NCBI GenBank assembly: GCA_027422505.1
Contig: JAPQWV010000688.1
Location: 1 to 64,000 of the forward strand
Direction: 5' to 3'
DNA: 64,000 bases
Source of the DNA: Craterostigma plantagineum
Taxonomy: Eukaryota; Streptophyta; Magnoliopsida; Lamiales; Linderniaceae
Shown here: positions 12,150 to 23,505 of the stretch, piece by piece
Position numbering within the stretch: the stretch's first letter is position 1
Layout of the letters: each line of letters begins with the position of its first letter
The notes under the pieces: generated by a model
Database searches by the model: none
Told to the model about the DNA's origin: nothing
The model's input: only the letters and a program-made list of their open reading frames with translations
Translations under genes and position numbers: made by a program

Positions 12150-13884
12150 TCACTTGTTCTTCATCAATCCCTCGAATTTCTCGAATTCAGATTCTAAAAT
12201 CTTCGCAATATCGTCCTCGTCAGCATCCTCGGGAATCGAAACGTGCACCGATCCTTGTTTCTCGGGAATTCGACGACGGCGAACGCTCAGTTGCTTCATA
12301 TAATCGTAGTGTCTCCGATGAAAAGGATGATCCAATGAGAAACAGTTGTTCTCTTCGCTGACCGAAGACGATGATCTCTTACGGCAGAAATGAGGGAGGG
12401 ACGAATAATCCATTATCTGCAATGATTTTATATCTATTTCGTAAGAAAACTCGTCCTCAAATCTCTATAATTTTTTTTAAAAAAAAAAGAAGAAAAGATC
12501 GAACCTTTAAGAGCTCGTCTTGTCCCGAGCCAGAAAGTACGTCGATTTTCCTCCTCGTCCTCTCTTGTAAGAGAGGCTTAACGACCTTCCAACAAGCTGA
12601 GAAAACGTAAGGTGCGTTCACTATGTAATAAGTCTGCGTCTTCTCGGGATAGTTCAGGTCGTCGATCGAAGAGATCATCGTCATTAGCTGCGCAAGAAAA
12701 TCATAGTTCATATCCGTCGATATTTTTCGGGGACGTATATATTTCTATCGAGAATTTCTTGGTGCGCACCTTTATCTGGTTCAAAGCAGAGAGCTTGAGG
12801 CCAGACATGTCGAGAATCTTTACGCATTTGCTGATGTGTCTACCGTATTTCTTCGTCGCGCTGGGCTGAGTATGAAACATTATGGTAAGTCAATCGATCG
12901 ATCGCTGGGATATCGATCAGAAAAAAAGACTGCTTTTCTTACCAGAATCGCACGGTCACGGTATTCGTTGAGCTGAATATGGGATTGGATGTAATAATGA
13001 ACCTAAAAAAGCGAAGGTAAGAAGAAAAAAAATACTGTCGAATGCTGTGAAAGCAATAGAAAATCGACTCACAGATGCTTTGTCGTACGTGCTCAGGCCT
13101 ACACCGATGGCAAAGACGGGGAGACCCTATATCCAAACTCGAGCAATGAAGCTAAGGAATCGAATTTCAAGACGCAGTTTTTTTTTTTTTTTAAAAAAAA
13201 CTACGACATGATTAAACTCTCACCTCATTCGTATAGCCCGATAATCCTATGAGCTGCGAATCGCGTACTGCACGGTAAAGTTCTATTGGAACGATTGGCT
13301 TCTGCGGTGAAACGAAAAGGGAACAATCTCATTTAAAAGGAGTTATTTTAGCCTTAAACGTCGCTACTATTGCACTTAATAAGACTTACGGACAACATAT
13401 CGTCGATGTTGTTCTGTACTCTCCAGTTCAGGCAATCGACAAGCTGAAATGGGGGGGTTATTCGTAAGTCAGAAAAGATCATAACTGAGAAGAAAAGACT
13501 AAATTTTTTCGCGCAAGATGTTAACCGACCATCTGATGAGCCTTTTCCACGCTTCCTTCTCTGGCCTTTAGGAATCTTGTAAGAGTTTCTTGAGGATGTC
13601 CTTGATGAATGTTCTGTGATGCATTAGATTGGATTATGTGAGATATCGTATTCATGTATTCACAGACATATTTCAAGCAGTAGAAAGAAAGAACTAACCT
13701 TGAATGTTTTCTTGAGGGGTTCGTCAACTGAATAGAGATGCAGCAGGGGATTAAGCAGGGAAGAAGACCCAACAAAAGGAAGAGTATTGTATCATACGAT
13801 GATGTAATAAGGACCAAATATGAGCTGACCTTCCTTCATTAGATCTTCGAACTGTCTGATGGGTTCTTGTGGGAAAACAGCCAT
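12150..13884 (-). CDS. SEC14-like (CRAL-TRIO) phosphatidylinositol transfer protein
   Basis: Ten small exons (13884-13830, 13727-13699, 13613-13530, 13443-13390, 13301-13224, 13126-13073, 13002-12943, 12865-12770, 12687-12505, 12416-12150) close in phase to 319 aa. The CRAL-TRIO N domain (HPQETLTRFLKAREGSVEKA) is followed by the CRAL-TRIO lipid-binding domain, with LIGLSGYTNEGLPVFAIGVG, ILDMSGLKLSALNQIK, DDLNYPEKTQTYYIVNAPYV and LLQERTRRKIDVL. The C-terminal tail is Ser-rich, then basic (SVRRRR), then acidic. Such cytosolic proteins exchange phosphatidylinositol and phosphatidylcholine between membranes and feed phosphoinositide synthesis. The protein lacks the nodulin domain of long SFH proteins and the GOLD domain of patellins, so it is a single-domain member. 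Confidence 0.92.
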
Positions 13885-14328
13885 TTTTCTTCTCCTTCAA
13901 CAGGCGACAAAAACGAAGATTTGCTGAGTTTAAATAGAGATCAGACAGCTGAAAACAGAGGACTAGTCAACAGCATTTACTTTTGAACGTTCTACGAAAG
14001 AAGACTCTTTTCCTCAGTCGGCCAAAGGGAAAGAAAAAGACAAATACGTGAGATGGACACTGAGCAAAGATTCCAACTTTCTTCATAATGACAGAAGAAA
14101 AAAAAAAGTCTAAATGGGGGTCGCAATTCAAGAACGGCAACCTCATCCAATCTTTTTTTCTTCTTTTCTTTTTGCCTCCAAAGAGGAAAAGGAAAAGAAG
14201 ACTTTTTTTTGGCCCTTGTGAGTTGTAATAAGAGCCTCTTATAGTGCGAGTGAAAATAGAAGACTAAAGTCAACTGATAGCCATAGGCATCTTCTTCATC
14301 CTTTTACAGAGAAATCAGTACCAGCAAA

Positions 14329-14332
<4 letters not shown>

Positions 14333-14378
<46 letters not shown>

Positions 14379-14392
14379 AAAAATATGCTTAC
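14333..14392 (-). repeat. (CT)n tract at the start of the probable SEC14 5' UTR intron
   Basis: About 22 GA dinucleotides on the plus strand (CT on the gene strand). Immediately upstream on the gene strand is ACAAG|GTAAGC (donor at 14391-14392), and a matching acceptor AAACTCAG lies about 30 bases before the SEC14 start codon. The tract would therefore lie at the 5' end of a 5' UTR intron. Long CT tracts near plant transcription starts often affect expression; that effect here is inference. Confidence 0.55.
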
Positions 14393-14656
14393 CTTGTCTT
14401 GGTTGGTCGTCAAACTAAGAAAGATGTGTTCTTGTTTATGGGTTTTTATGGTCGTTAGATAATGAAGATGATGTATGAACAAAAAACAAAGTCAAAAAAT
14501 CCGATCTACCATTTCCTAATAAACAACGACCATAGCAGGCAAAACCTTCTCCACCATCTTCACATTCAAGAATCGACAAGGACGATGATTTCCATACACT
14601 TCAAAGAAAAAAAAAAAACAGTACAAATTCTAGGCAGCAATAATACAAATTTTAGC

Positions 14657-16571
14657 TTAAAAGAAATCGAATTCAAGGTACTTTTCGCCTTTCGAATCTC
14701 TTACAGAGCCCGCCTTTTGACCTTCGACTTGCGCCATCGTAAGCATCTCCTCATAATCCACAGCCCTCGGAATCTCTGGCGGAGAGGCGCATCGAATCAG
14801 CGCCCAGTTAACTCCCTCGAAAAAAGGGTGCTGCTTTATCTCAGTCGCGCCCCTCTTATACGCCAGCCTATGCTGAGGCTCTTTCACCAGCAATCCCCTC
14901 ACCAGATCCCGGGCAGCAAAGCTGACCACGGGCGCCTCGGGAAACCTAAGCGGCTGCCCGACGACGTTGAACAGCGTCGCCCTGTTTCCCGACCCCTTAA
15001 AAGGTGTCCTACCGAAAAGAAGCTCGTAGATAAATATCCCGAAAGTCCACCAATCCACAGCGCTGCCGTGGCCTTCACCCTTTATGATCTCAGGCGCTAA
15101 GTACTCGTGCGTGCCCACGAACGACATGGATCGAGCGCTGCTTGGCTCGGCGACTAGCTCGGGCATTGGGCTCACTTGGTTCCCTAATTCGTTCTTGGGC
15201 TTTCTTTCCTTCTTGGATTTGCTCGACGAAAAGAGGCGTGGCGAGAAGAAGCATGTTGTTGGGATTGGGACGGCGCACGATGGCTGGATCATGCATGATG
15301 CGGGCTCGATGCACGCGGGCTGGGTCGGGTTCTTACGGGTCGGGTCGGAGCCGGAACCCGTGGATTCTATCCTGACGAGGGTTGGGCTTACGGCGCAGCG
15401 AAGCGAAAGGTCGAAGTCTGAGAGCATTATGTGGCCGTCCTCTCTAACGAGTATGTTTTCTGGCTTAAGATCACGGTATACGATCCCGAGCATGTGTAGG
15501 TACTCTAACGAAAGCAGCACTTCTGCTACGTAAAATCTGCCCAAGAAAAAAAAAAAACGAGCAAAATCAAGAAGATGGCTCGGATCCTCAATAGATGATA
15601 AATATATGGTCTTACTTTCTAAATTTTCTCAGTTAAATAACCTTCAATGCGCATAAAACCCTTAATTAGGTGCCCAGAAGAAAAACGAGCAAAATCAAGA
15701 TGATGGCTCGAAATCTCAATAGAAGATACATATATGATCTTAACTTTCTCAGGTGGATAACCTTCGTTTACTTCATCTAATGCGCAAAAAAAAAAACCCT
15801 TAATTAGGCGCCGAAAAAAAAGTTTCACCTGACGGCTTGTTCTGAGAAATATTTTCCGGGCTGTCTCTGCCTAAGAGTGTGCAAGTCTCCGCCCGGGCAA
15901 AACTCCATAACCAGGCAAGAAAACTTATCGGTCTCAAAATGGGCGTAGAGGCTGGGCAAGAAAGGGTGGTCGAGAGACTGAAGTATCTCCCTTTCGGTCT
16001 GAGCTCGAGCCATCTTCTTACGGCTGGCTAGGGACGCCTTGTCCATGACTTTCATCGCAAAATAACACTTAGTCCCGCTAAGCTCGGCTAGGTAAACGCT
16101 GCCTATATCTCCACAGCCGAGCCTCTTAAGAAGCTTGAAATGGCTCAATCCCAAGGAGCCATCCCTGAGCCTAACGGCTCGAATGGCTTCCCATCGAACG
16201 TCGTTTGCTTTGTGGGGTTTATTTACGCTGCTGCTGTAGTTACTACAAGCGCTCTCTTCGCTTACGTTACTGCAAACGCTGTCTTTTCCGCTATCAATAT
16301 GATCGCTTCGTTTGGTTGATAACGAACTCGTCTGAACACTTTCAGATTCAGTTTTTTCTTGATCGACGCAAGTTTTGGACGGGATTTTACTTTCGTGATC
16401 AAGAACTGACTCGGGCGAAGGGGTGCTCGGAAAATCACTAAGGCTTGTGGGAGATTGTTGCAATGGATCTTCTTTACTGGGATTTGATGGTTTGTGAGGT
16501 TTGACAGACTGAGCACTGAGGTTTTTCTGCTGCATTGCCGAGGGAACCTTAGTAGCAGCTTTTGAGGACAT
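14657..16571 (-). CDS. D6PKL: AGC-VIII serine/threonine kinase, D6PK-like
   Basis: Two exons (16571-15829, 15536-14657) encode 540 aa. The first 125 or so residues are Ser/Pro-rich and disordered. The kinase domain begins with [19 protein letters not shown] (glycine loop) and continues with AMKVMDK (VAIK lysine), YRDLKPEN, and DFD in place of DFG, the hallmark of plant AGC-VIII kinases. About 75 residues of activation-segment insertion, ending [16 protein letters not shown], separate DFD from the APE motif, also typical of the group. The C-terminus ends FDFF, the hydrophobic PIF-like motif that docks PDK1. D6PK-type kinases sit at the plasma membrane and phosphorylate PIN auxin exporters. The exact subgroup is inference. 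A 5' UTR may extend into the region above 16.6 kb. Confidence 0.94.
15553..15826. repeat. Tandem duplication inside the D6PK-like intron
   Basis: Two copies of about 126 bp lie head to tail in the intron between the kinase exons. Each starts with AACGAGCAAAATCAAGA (about 15557 and 15683) and ends with CCCTTAATTAGG. They differ by point changes and an A-run, so the intron has roughly doubled in length. Confidence 0.75.
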
Positions 16572-18504
16572 TGTATGTAAATATGAAGCTGAAACTTTTC
16601 AGACAAAGATCCAATATACAGAGGCTTATGTTCGGGTGCTAAAAATGGCGATAAAATTCAGCTATCGACTATCGGGCATTCGTCGCGTTGAACTCTCTCA
16701 TACGATAACTGTATCAACGAAAGGAAATTTACGAATGTAATATATTCTGTAAAAAATAACTTGAAAACAAAAATACCGACAGAGTTTAGACTGAACAATT
16801 CATTCAGAAATGTAGAGCTTCGATGCGCTAGAGAGACAAAAAACAATTACTTATGGCGCTAAAAAAAAAACGCAGACCGCAAAGTATAGCAATCGAGATC
16901 GTCACTAACAAAGCAAGAAGAGAGCAACAATGAATACTCAGAGCTCTTCATTGCAAAGCTGAAGATAACCTAAGCAAAATAAGAAGGAAGGAAAAGAATA
17001 CCAAAACAGAAGCAGGGATGATGCAACTAAAGAATGCAGACTGACTCCTTAAGATGCCTTTTACCACAGAAATAAAAAAGATGCTTTACCAAGACTACAG
17101 ATCAAACCCACCCCACCATGGTATAAACCTGAAAAGAGCAAACCTACAAAAACAACATTCTCAAAGAGGAATCAAGGACCACAAGAGAATAGAGAGCTCG
17201 GAAGAAGAAAAAAAAAAGAACTGAATCGAGTCAGCTATAGAAAAAAGGAAAATGCAACAGCTTTATTTATCACGTCAGGCAACTAACAGCACGAATCAAC
17301 TGTAAGTAGCTCATAAAAAACATATCTTTGTACACAAACCCATGATTAAAATTGGAATCCCACCACAGATCCAAATTAAGAGAATCTCAAAAGCGACAAA
17401 AATAGAAAACCCATAAGTGAGCGGTTTACCGTTTCTGCAACGATCAGATAATTTTGCAGGTATCAGCTTAAGCAGTGAGGGTGTGGAAAGAATGAAGCCG
17501 CCTCCTCTATGAAGGGCCGTCTTCAGTGGTAGTAGTTGCACTGTATATCACCAACTAGTCGAGAGCGAGAGAGAGAGAGACGAAAAATTATTGTTCTTTC
17601 ATCTCAATAAACAATTAATTGAGAAACGCTGATGCAAAGCAGTGGAGACCAATTATTAAATTGTTAAAAATAGTTGATGAATATCGACTCAGCGATCATT
17701 TCAACAATGCAAGTTGCATAATTAATCCATCTTTGGTCACTAGTAAAATAGTGTGATTACAGAGCCTGTTGATTGAGATACATATGGCAATAACTAATTA
17801 GTAATTATCCATTCAATTTCTTATATGATCTGATATTTCCTTAATTACGGGAATTGATGCTTTCATAATATGCATTTAATGACTCCAAATTACCAAGGAA
17901 TTAAGTATTTTTCCTAAAGCATGTAGCTTTGAATGGCAACCAAACTAGAAATTTAATTACAGCTTTATTATTGAAAGCCTAGCCAACGTAATAAAGTCGC
18001 TTGGACCACCGAGGAAACGAACGTCGTTTGGCCCAATGCATTAAACATCTCGTAATATCATCATCCCTAATAATACTATACGGATATCCAATTTATCAGT
18101 TTGGTACGTACGATTATTTTATAGTATATAACATACATTTCAAACACTTAATTAATGAAAAAGACGTTTATTATTCAACTACTTGACCATTTGGTGGTCA
18201 TAATAATTCGACTATAATTAATTATACAAAAGGACCCAGCATCGCCATGGTCTCGGATGACGACTATGAGATGAGCCCAGAGAAGAGTTAGTCTAAATTC
18301 AATATAGCAGACAAAGATCAACAACATACATATATATATATATATGTATATATATGTATGTATATATATATATTTATATATAAACCACACAGTTCCAAGT
18401 TCTTTCTACTGATCTCTAACATAACAGTACTTCTCTCTGCACTAATACTACATTTCTCCCTAATCCGATTCCTTCCAACCAATGACATTAAGGTTCTCTT
18501 TTCC
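16572..18504. other. Intergenic region between D6PK-like promoter and GH17 3' end
   Basis: No convincing gene. It holds probable 5' UTR and promoter sequence of the kinase gene up to about 17.6 kb, with a short GA tract near 17.57 kb. Further along is AT-rich DNA with a TA/TATG microsatellite at about 18311-18380. Confidence 0.5.
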
Positions 18505-20408
18505 TCAGCGTAATAAGGCCCGAAAACCCCAGAAAAAACCGAGCAAGACCATCCCTTCGAACCTCAAACTCAACCCCATCGACGTAGACACGTCGGTCCC
18601 AACGAGGAACCTGCAATCGCCAACCGAAGGGTCCAGGAACGTGACCATACCGAGCCCATCGAACTCACAGCTCTTAGGATTCTGTTTCTGAGCTTGGTAA
18701 TAGCCGTTGAACGCATAAGACACGTTACCCTTCTCACCTATGCCACCGCACGAGCCACCGTAGCTCAGCGCGGTGCAGTCAGCGTAGCCACACGCTAGCC
18801 TGACGTGGTCACCCACAGCAGATAAATCCCTGGTCGGGTTAGCCACGCACCACCTCGAGGGCAGATAGCTGACCGCCCGAGCATTCCTCAAGTACTGCCC
18901 ATTCCCTATGTTCAATGGATACTTTGCCTGCCCGTCGAAGGAGAACAGTCCCCAATGCCTCTCGAAATTCCCGGGCAGGACGCTCTTTGCCCCTTCGTCC
19001 AACAGCCCAAAGAGGTAAACGTCTAAAGGAGGAGCATTAGGCCTTAAAGGCGTCCCCTTGTTGCTCAGAACGTGGCTCACGAGCCCTTGGTTGAAGACCT
19101 TAGCCGCGGTTCGATTTGCGCTGATGTCACCATCCGTGGGCCACCCTATCTCTCCTATAACGATGGGCATCTGAGGATACCCTAATTTGCTCAGGGCAGA
19201 GACTAACGTGTCGTAGTTGCCATCGAAGGCGTTGTAATAAACGTTGGGCCCGTCGACGACTGAATGGGCTGTGCCCTCGAAGAAGGCGTAGTCTTGGGGG
19301 AAGTCTGAGTTACCGTAGAGGCTGAGGAAAGGGTATATGTTGACTACGAAGGGTGCGTTGTTTGAGCTTAGGAAGGAGACGAGCTGAGCCATGATTTGGG
19401 TGAGCTCGGGCCTGAAGGCTCCTTGTGAGGGCAGAGAAGAGCCGTATGCATCTGCGTTGCAGGGGACTACGAGCTTTATCCTTTCGGCGAGGTTCGATCT
19501 GATTAAGGACTGCTGAAGGTTTGTAAGAGCTGGGATGATGTAGTTTTCGAACTGGCCCGAATAGCTTGTAAGGAAGGGCTCGTTTCCAACTGCTATGTAC
19601 CTGCGATCGCTCACCGTAAGCAATTTATGCATAAGGCGTTGTTAAGACATGAAAAGGCAACACCTTTCCTTTTAGTTTTTTCCTCAAAGATTCCAAGAAC
19701 AGCTTCATCCACACTCATATATGAATCCCTCCTCAGTTTATTACAATAACAGCCCAGCCCTCATATCATAACAATATCGAGCGAAAGAAGAAATTGGTAT
19801 GTTAATCTGATGATAGAAGGCACCGTTAAGACACTAAAAAGGTGAGACCTTTACTTTAATGTCTCCTTAAAGATTTCAAGAACAGCTTCATCCCCATTCA
19901 TATATGAATCCCTCCCTCCTAAGTTTATTACAATAACAGCCATCATAGCAGAACAATATAGACGAAATCGAGCGAAAGAAGAACACGTTCGAGCTAGTAT
20001 TCTCCGAGTATCAGAAGAAATTGGTTAGGAAAAAAGAGAATACCTAATGTCGGCGCCGCCTTTGCCCATATATCTCGTCAAGTTCTGAGAAACCCACAGA
20101 TCGGAGTACGAGGTTGAGGTGCTGAGCTGCGCCAAAAGCTCGTTAGGTATTCCGACCATTACTTCGATCCCACTGCCCATGAGTGCCCTCATCGCATCTG
20201 GGTCGGCATTGAACAGCTTCACTTTGCTGATCATGTTATCCTTCAAGAGATTCACCACCGTCTCCGGCGCAATACGGTGGAGCGCCACCGTGCCCCAGTT
20301 CACTCCTATGGCCGATTCAACCACCAAACACGCCGACGCAAGCAATAATGTCGTTATGAAGAGGAAGATCCTCGAACAGCTGGGATCGGCTGTCTTTCTT
20401 CTCCACAT
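18505..20408 (-). CDS. GPI-anchored beta-1,3-glucanase, GH17 plus X8/CBM43
   Basis: Two exons (20408-20044, 19600-18505) encode 486 aa. An N-terminal signal peptide ends near VVESA, followed by the mature start IGVNWGT. The GH17 barrel carries the acid/base Glu in VGNEPF and the nucleophile Glu in IGEIGWPT. The X8/CBM43 domain follows (RWCVANP, then ACGYADC, SYAFNGYYQ and CEFDGLG), with the spaced cysteines that bind callose. The final hydrophobic segment suggests GPI anchoring. The enzyme would hydrolyse callose at the cell surface or plasmodesmata. WGT instead of the usual YGT places it in the glucan endo-1,3-beta-glucosidase 5-like clade. An in-frame upstream ATG at 20438 would add ten residues before the signal peptide, so I chose the later one. 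Confidence 0.94.
19624..19960. repeat. Tandem duplication inside the GH17 intron
   Basis: Two imperfect direct copies about 187 bp apart. The block from GTTAAGACA through AAGAACAGCTTCATCC, CATATATGAATCCCTCC and TTTATTACAATAACAGCC begins at about 19636 and again at about 19825. Together they make up most of the intron. Confidence 0.75.
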
Positions 20409-20633
20409 GGTCACAAAGGTTGTCTTAACGTGAAACACGGCCGACGAGCCACCGTAATAGGTACAGTAATTCCACTGTAATCGAAGCTGCTCGAGTGTTT
20501 GAAGTGCACTAATTACTATACAGTTTATGATTAAAAAAGAAAACTGAAATTAATCAACCCATTGCTAATTGTAAAATACGAAAATACCCCTAAAACTGCC
20601 AACTGCAGGGTTTAAGGAGCTCAAAGTCAAAAG

Positions 20634-20799
20634 TAGGGGTGTTCATTCGGTTATAACGAACCGAACCGAAGAATTTTATAAACCGAAAATCGAACCGAAA
20701 TATTTCTGTTCGGTTTCGGTTTTATCGAATTTTTTTCGGTTCGGTATTCGGTACGGACCGGTTCGGTTCGGTCGGTTAACCGACATTTGAACACCCCTA
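20634..20799. mobile_element. hAT-type MITE with perfect ends and 8-bp target duplication
   Basis: A 166-bp element whose ends, TAGGGGTGTTCA and TGAACACCCCTA, are perfect inverted repeats. It is flanked on both sides by GTCAAAAG (20626-20633 and 20800-20807). The interior is packed with CGGTTCGGT-like repeats on both strands. An 8-bp duplication is diagnostic of hAT-superfamily transposition. No coding capacity, so it is non-autonomous. Confidence 0.85.
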
Positions 20800-20861
20800 G
20801 TCAAAAGCTAAACTTTTGTGGTAAATTACATCATGACAAGGTGAGCTTGATTTATTTTTTA

Positions 20862-21101
20862 CTCCCTCCGTCCCACAACTTATCACATAAGTTGCTGGGC
20901 ACGGCAAATTAATGTGGCATTATTATAATCATATAGTCAATGAAAAGTTAAAAAAATGTATATTTTAACAAGTCTTTTAAGAATATTTAATATTATTATG
21001 TTGATTATTTGTGATAATTTTTTGCTAAATAAGGAAAGGTGATAAAATTATTGGGACGCCCGAAATGGAAAAGTGTGATAAAATTAGCGGGACGGAGGGA
21101 G
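20862..21101. mobile_element. Stowaway-type MITE
   Basis: A 240-bp element starting CTCCCTCCGTCCC and ending GGGACGGAGGGAG, flanked by TA on both sides. This is the canonical terminal inverted repeat and target site of Stowaway (Tc1/mariner-related) MITEs. No coding sequence. Confidence 0.92.
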
Positions 21102-21175
21102 TATCATGTATTAATGTTTAGGATAAATCATATTATCGGTTTATTAACTTTGACATTACATTAGCAATATCTAAC

Positions 21176-21642
21176 TGTGACGCCCGGGGCCGACGAGGGC
21201 GGGGAGTGATCGCCGGTGCCAAAGAGATGCACGGACAAGGAGCGGCTCCTGGCAGGTTTCTAGGCGAAGGGGTACATGAACGAACCGATCCGACACCCGA
21301 ATGAGAGGGGATCCTGAGACTGACAATGTATGGGCGTGTCAGGCTAAGAATCGTATAAAAGAATTGATAGTACTACTCATATCACCTAGGTCGACCTACC
21401 TTTTCGGGAGTCCATCCGAAAGAACTTCGAAGTTAAGCGTGCTTGACTTGAAGCAATCTTAGGATGGGTGACCCCCTGGGAAGTTTGCCCAGGGTGCGTG
21501 TGAGCGAGGACGAAGCACGCTGAAAGGTTAAGTGGTGGTACAGTGGGGCCAGACTATCAGTCGGAGTGTGGTGGGCCCAACCCCACAGGTCCCGGTAGGG
21601 ACGGATGCTACAGTGACACCCGGTATGGGACGGGATGTTACA
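21176..21642 (+). mobile_element. Cassandra-like solo LTR carrying a 5S rRNA-derived segment
   Basis: The element starts TGTGACGCCC and ends GATGTTACA, with the 5-bp direct repeat CTAAC immediately outside each end (21171-21175 and 21643-21647). Inside, about 21405-21490 matches plant 5S rRNA, including GAAGTTAAGCGTGCTTG (A-box region) and AGGATGGGTGACC (C-box region). Cassandra TRIM elements are known for 5S sequence in their LTRs. I see no primer-binding site or second LTR, so this appears to be one LTR left by recombination. It is not a functional 5S gene, because the 5S ends do not match. Confidence 0.82.
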
Positions 21643-21822
21643 CTAACAATCTATCCTCAAACATTTTTATAGTCAACCCCTAATATTTCAAATAAAACCA
21701 AAACAAGGAAAAAATAATAAAACTTTGAATGCGGAAAAACGGTCGTCCTATTACACGAATCCGATCATGCAAATCTCATTACATCACACCCCCAAAGAAA
21801 AAAGAAGAAAAAAGAATTTAAA

Positions 21823-21830
21823 TATATAAG
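21823..21830 (+). promoter_or_regulatory. Putative TATA box of the PMEI-domain gene
   Basis: TATATAAG lies about 50 bases before the start codon at 21878. It sits about 180 bases downstream of the Cassandra-like LTR. Confidence 0.45.
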
Positions 21831-21877
21831 AAAACCCCATAGCATCCATCACTTACATCGATAATAACAAAAAAGAA

Positions 21878-22447
21878 ATGGGAAAGCACTCTCAATATTC
21901 AACTCTTCTCATTTCAACCACCATCTTCTTCATCACAACCCCCTCCTTCGCAGCCCATCAAGAGAAACCTTTAGATTTAGCCATAGACATTTGCAAGAAC
22001 ACCACAGATTTCATCTTCTGCAAACAAACCCTATACTCAGATCCACACGTTCCTACTGAAGACCTGGGAATGATCACCTCTGTAATATTTCGCCTTGCCT
22101 TGAGCAATGCAACCCACACAAGGGATCACATAAAATCTGCCCTAAATCATACTAATGATAATAAGCCAGTCAGAGGTGCGCTGCTCAAGTGCCTCGATTC
22201 TTACACCAAGTCCTCGGAAGTCTTGACTTCGATGCTCGAGGATTTCGATTCTGACACGTTCGATAAGTTCGATGTTAGGTCGAAGGAGGTCGAAGGTTAC
22301 GTTAGGGAATGCGTTAAAGAGATTGCTGGGATTCGAAGATCTGATGAGGTTGAAGAGATGGGTACGAGGAATAAGGATATGTTGAGGCTTGCCGACATTT
22401 GCTATGTTGTTTCCAAGCTGTACAAGTATGGTGTGGATGATGATTAG
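21878..22447 (+). CDS. Invertase/pectin methylesterase inhibitor-domain protein
   Basis: A single exon encoding 189 aa. An N-terminal signal peptide (about residues 1-25, hydrophobic, ending PSFA) is followed by a four-helix-bundle PMEI domain. The first helical hairpin has the disulfide pair C-x8-C (CKNTTDFIFC). Further cysteines lie in LLKCLDSY, RECVKE and ADICYV, so the second conserved pair is present plus one extra. Such secreted proteins inhibit pectin methylesterases or acid invertases in the apoplast; sequence alone does not say which. The C-terminus is acidic (VDDD). Three small transposable elements lie immediately upstream. Confidence 0.85.
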   Translation: MGKHSQYSTLLISTTIFFITTPSFAAHQEKPLDLAIDICKNTTDFIFCKQTLYSDPHVPTEDLGMITSVIFRLALSNATHTRDHIKSALNHTNDNKPVRGALLKCLDSYTKSSEVLTSMLEDFDSDTFDKFDVRSKEVEGYVRECVKEIAGIRRSDEVEEMGTRNKDMLRLADICYVVSKLYKYGVDDD

Positions 22448-23505
22448 TTACGAATGTTGTTTTAGATTATTATTTTTCATGTTTTCGCTTTATGCATGAT
22501 ATGTTGTTGAGAAGGTTATTTGAGAAAGTTAAGAAACGAGATAAACATGGTGTGTTTAAGCGATCATTAGAATGATGACATGATCTCTTATTACCGAAGG
22601 AAAACCATAAGGATTAGCGATGATATTTTACTTGGTAAGAAATACGACGACTAATTTGGATTTTATAGCAAGGGAGAAAGGGACTAAAATATGATTTCAC
22701 GTCTTAATTGTCATCGGGGAAATCTTATATTAGCCACTATGATCGAGAGAGGTCAAGAAATTATGATTATGTTTCTTCTCGTGGGCCTTATTGTATGGTA
22801 GATATCATAATTGTTATTTAATGCATGATAATGAAATGTTATTTTCGATGTGTGGATGCAAAACGAAGCACCACGCAAACACATCCATATTTTTCATGCT
22901 TTTGTGTTCTTTAATCTATTTTAGTTTATACTAACTAAAATAGATGAACACGCCAAAATCAAGTTCAACCATTTGAAATTCAAATATAATTTAACGTACG
23001 TAACGTAACATCTTTTTGCACCTCCCTGTCTTTGTCTTGATAGGCTTCTGCCAAATTGTACTAAGAAGCCGTACGTCTTAGAACAAGTTAAGTATAAATT
23101 ATTATGTTAAACATAACAAACATTATCGAACTAGATTCACAAACGTAAACCATATTTTCAGAGATACATTGCTATTTATAATTGGTTTATTAGCGTTAAT
23201 TAAAAATGTATAAAGGAAATGAAATTGGCCCCAATAATGGGACCGTCTTCCTTGTCTATACGCAATGCTGAGCTGAGACGTAGCATAGCATTCCGCACAG
23301 AAAAAGCGAATCCTTACAGAGAAATAGATGGATGGTAAGCCCATCTATCAATCTCCCCCTTTTTTCTGTAAGCTTTTTGTTCTCTCAAGTCATCGCTTGA
23401 CCAGGTGTGTGTAATCGTTGATTAGATGCGCTAATTCAGTGCAAAATCTTGCTGGGTTCGGAGAGTTATTCAGCTGAAAAGTGGTGGTTAAGGTGGCGGG
23501 CGGAG
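22448..23505. other. Intergenic region, no gene seen
   Basis: Contains the 3' UTR of the PMEI-domain gene and the promoter of the RING-domain gene. Short frames show no family resemblance. Confidence 0.5.

Noticed and set aside
17311..17541. Minus-strand frame with two hydrophobic stretches
   Set aside because: It lies in the probable 5' region of the D6PK-like gene, is short, and shows no family pattern, splice context or codon bias.
18310..18390. Hairpin RNA precursor in the TATA-rich stretch
   Set aside because: The self-complementarity comes from a simple TA microsatellite.
21405..21490. A functional 5S rRNA gene
   Set aside because: Only the internal part matches 5S rRNA. The 5' and 3' ends differ and the segment lies within an LTR with its own target duplication.
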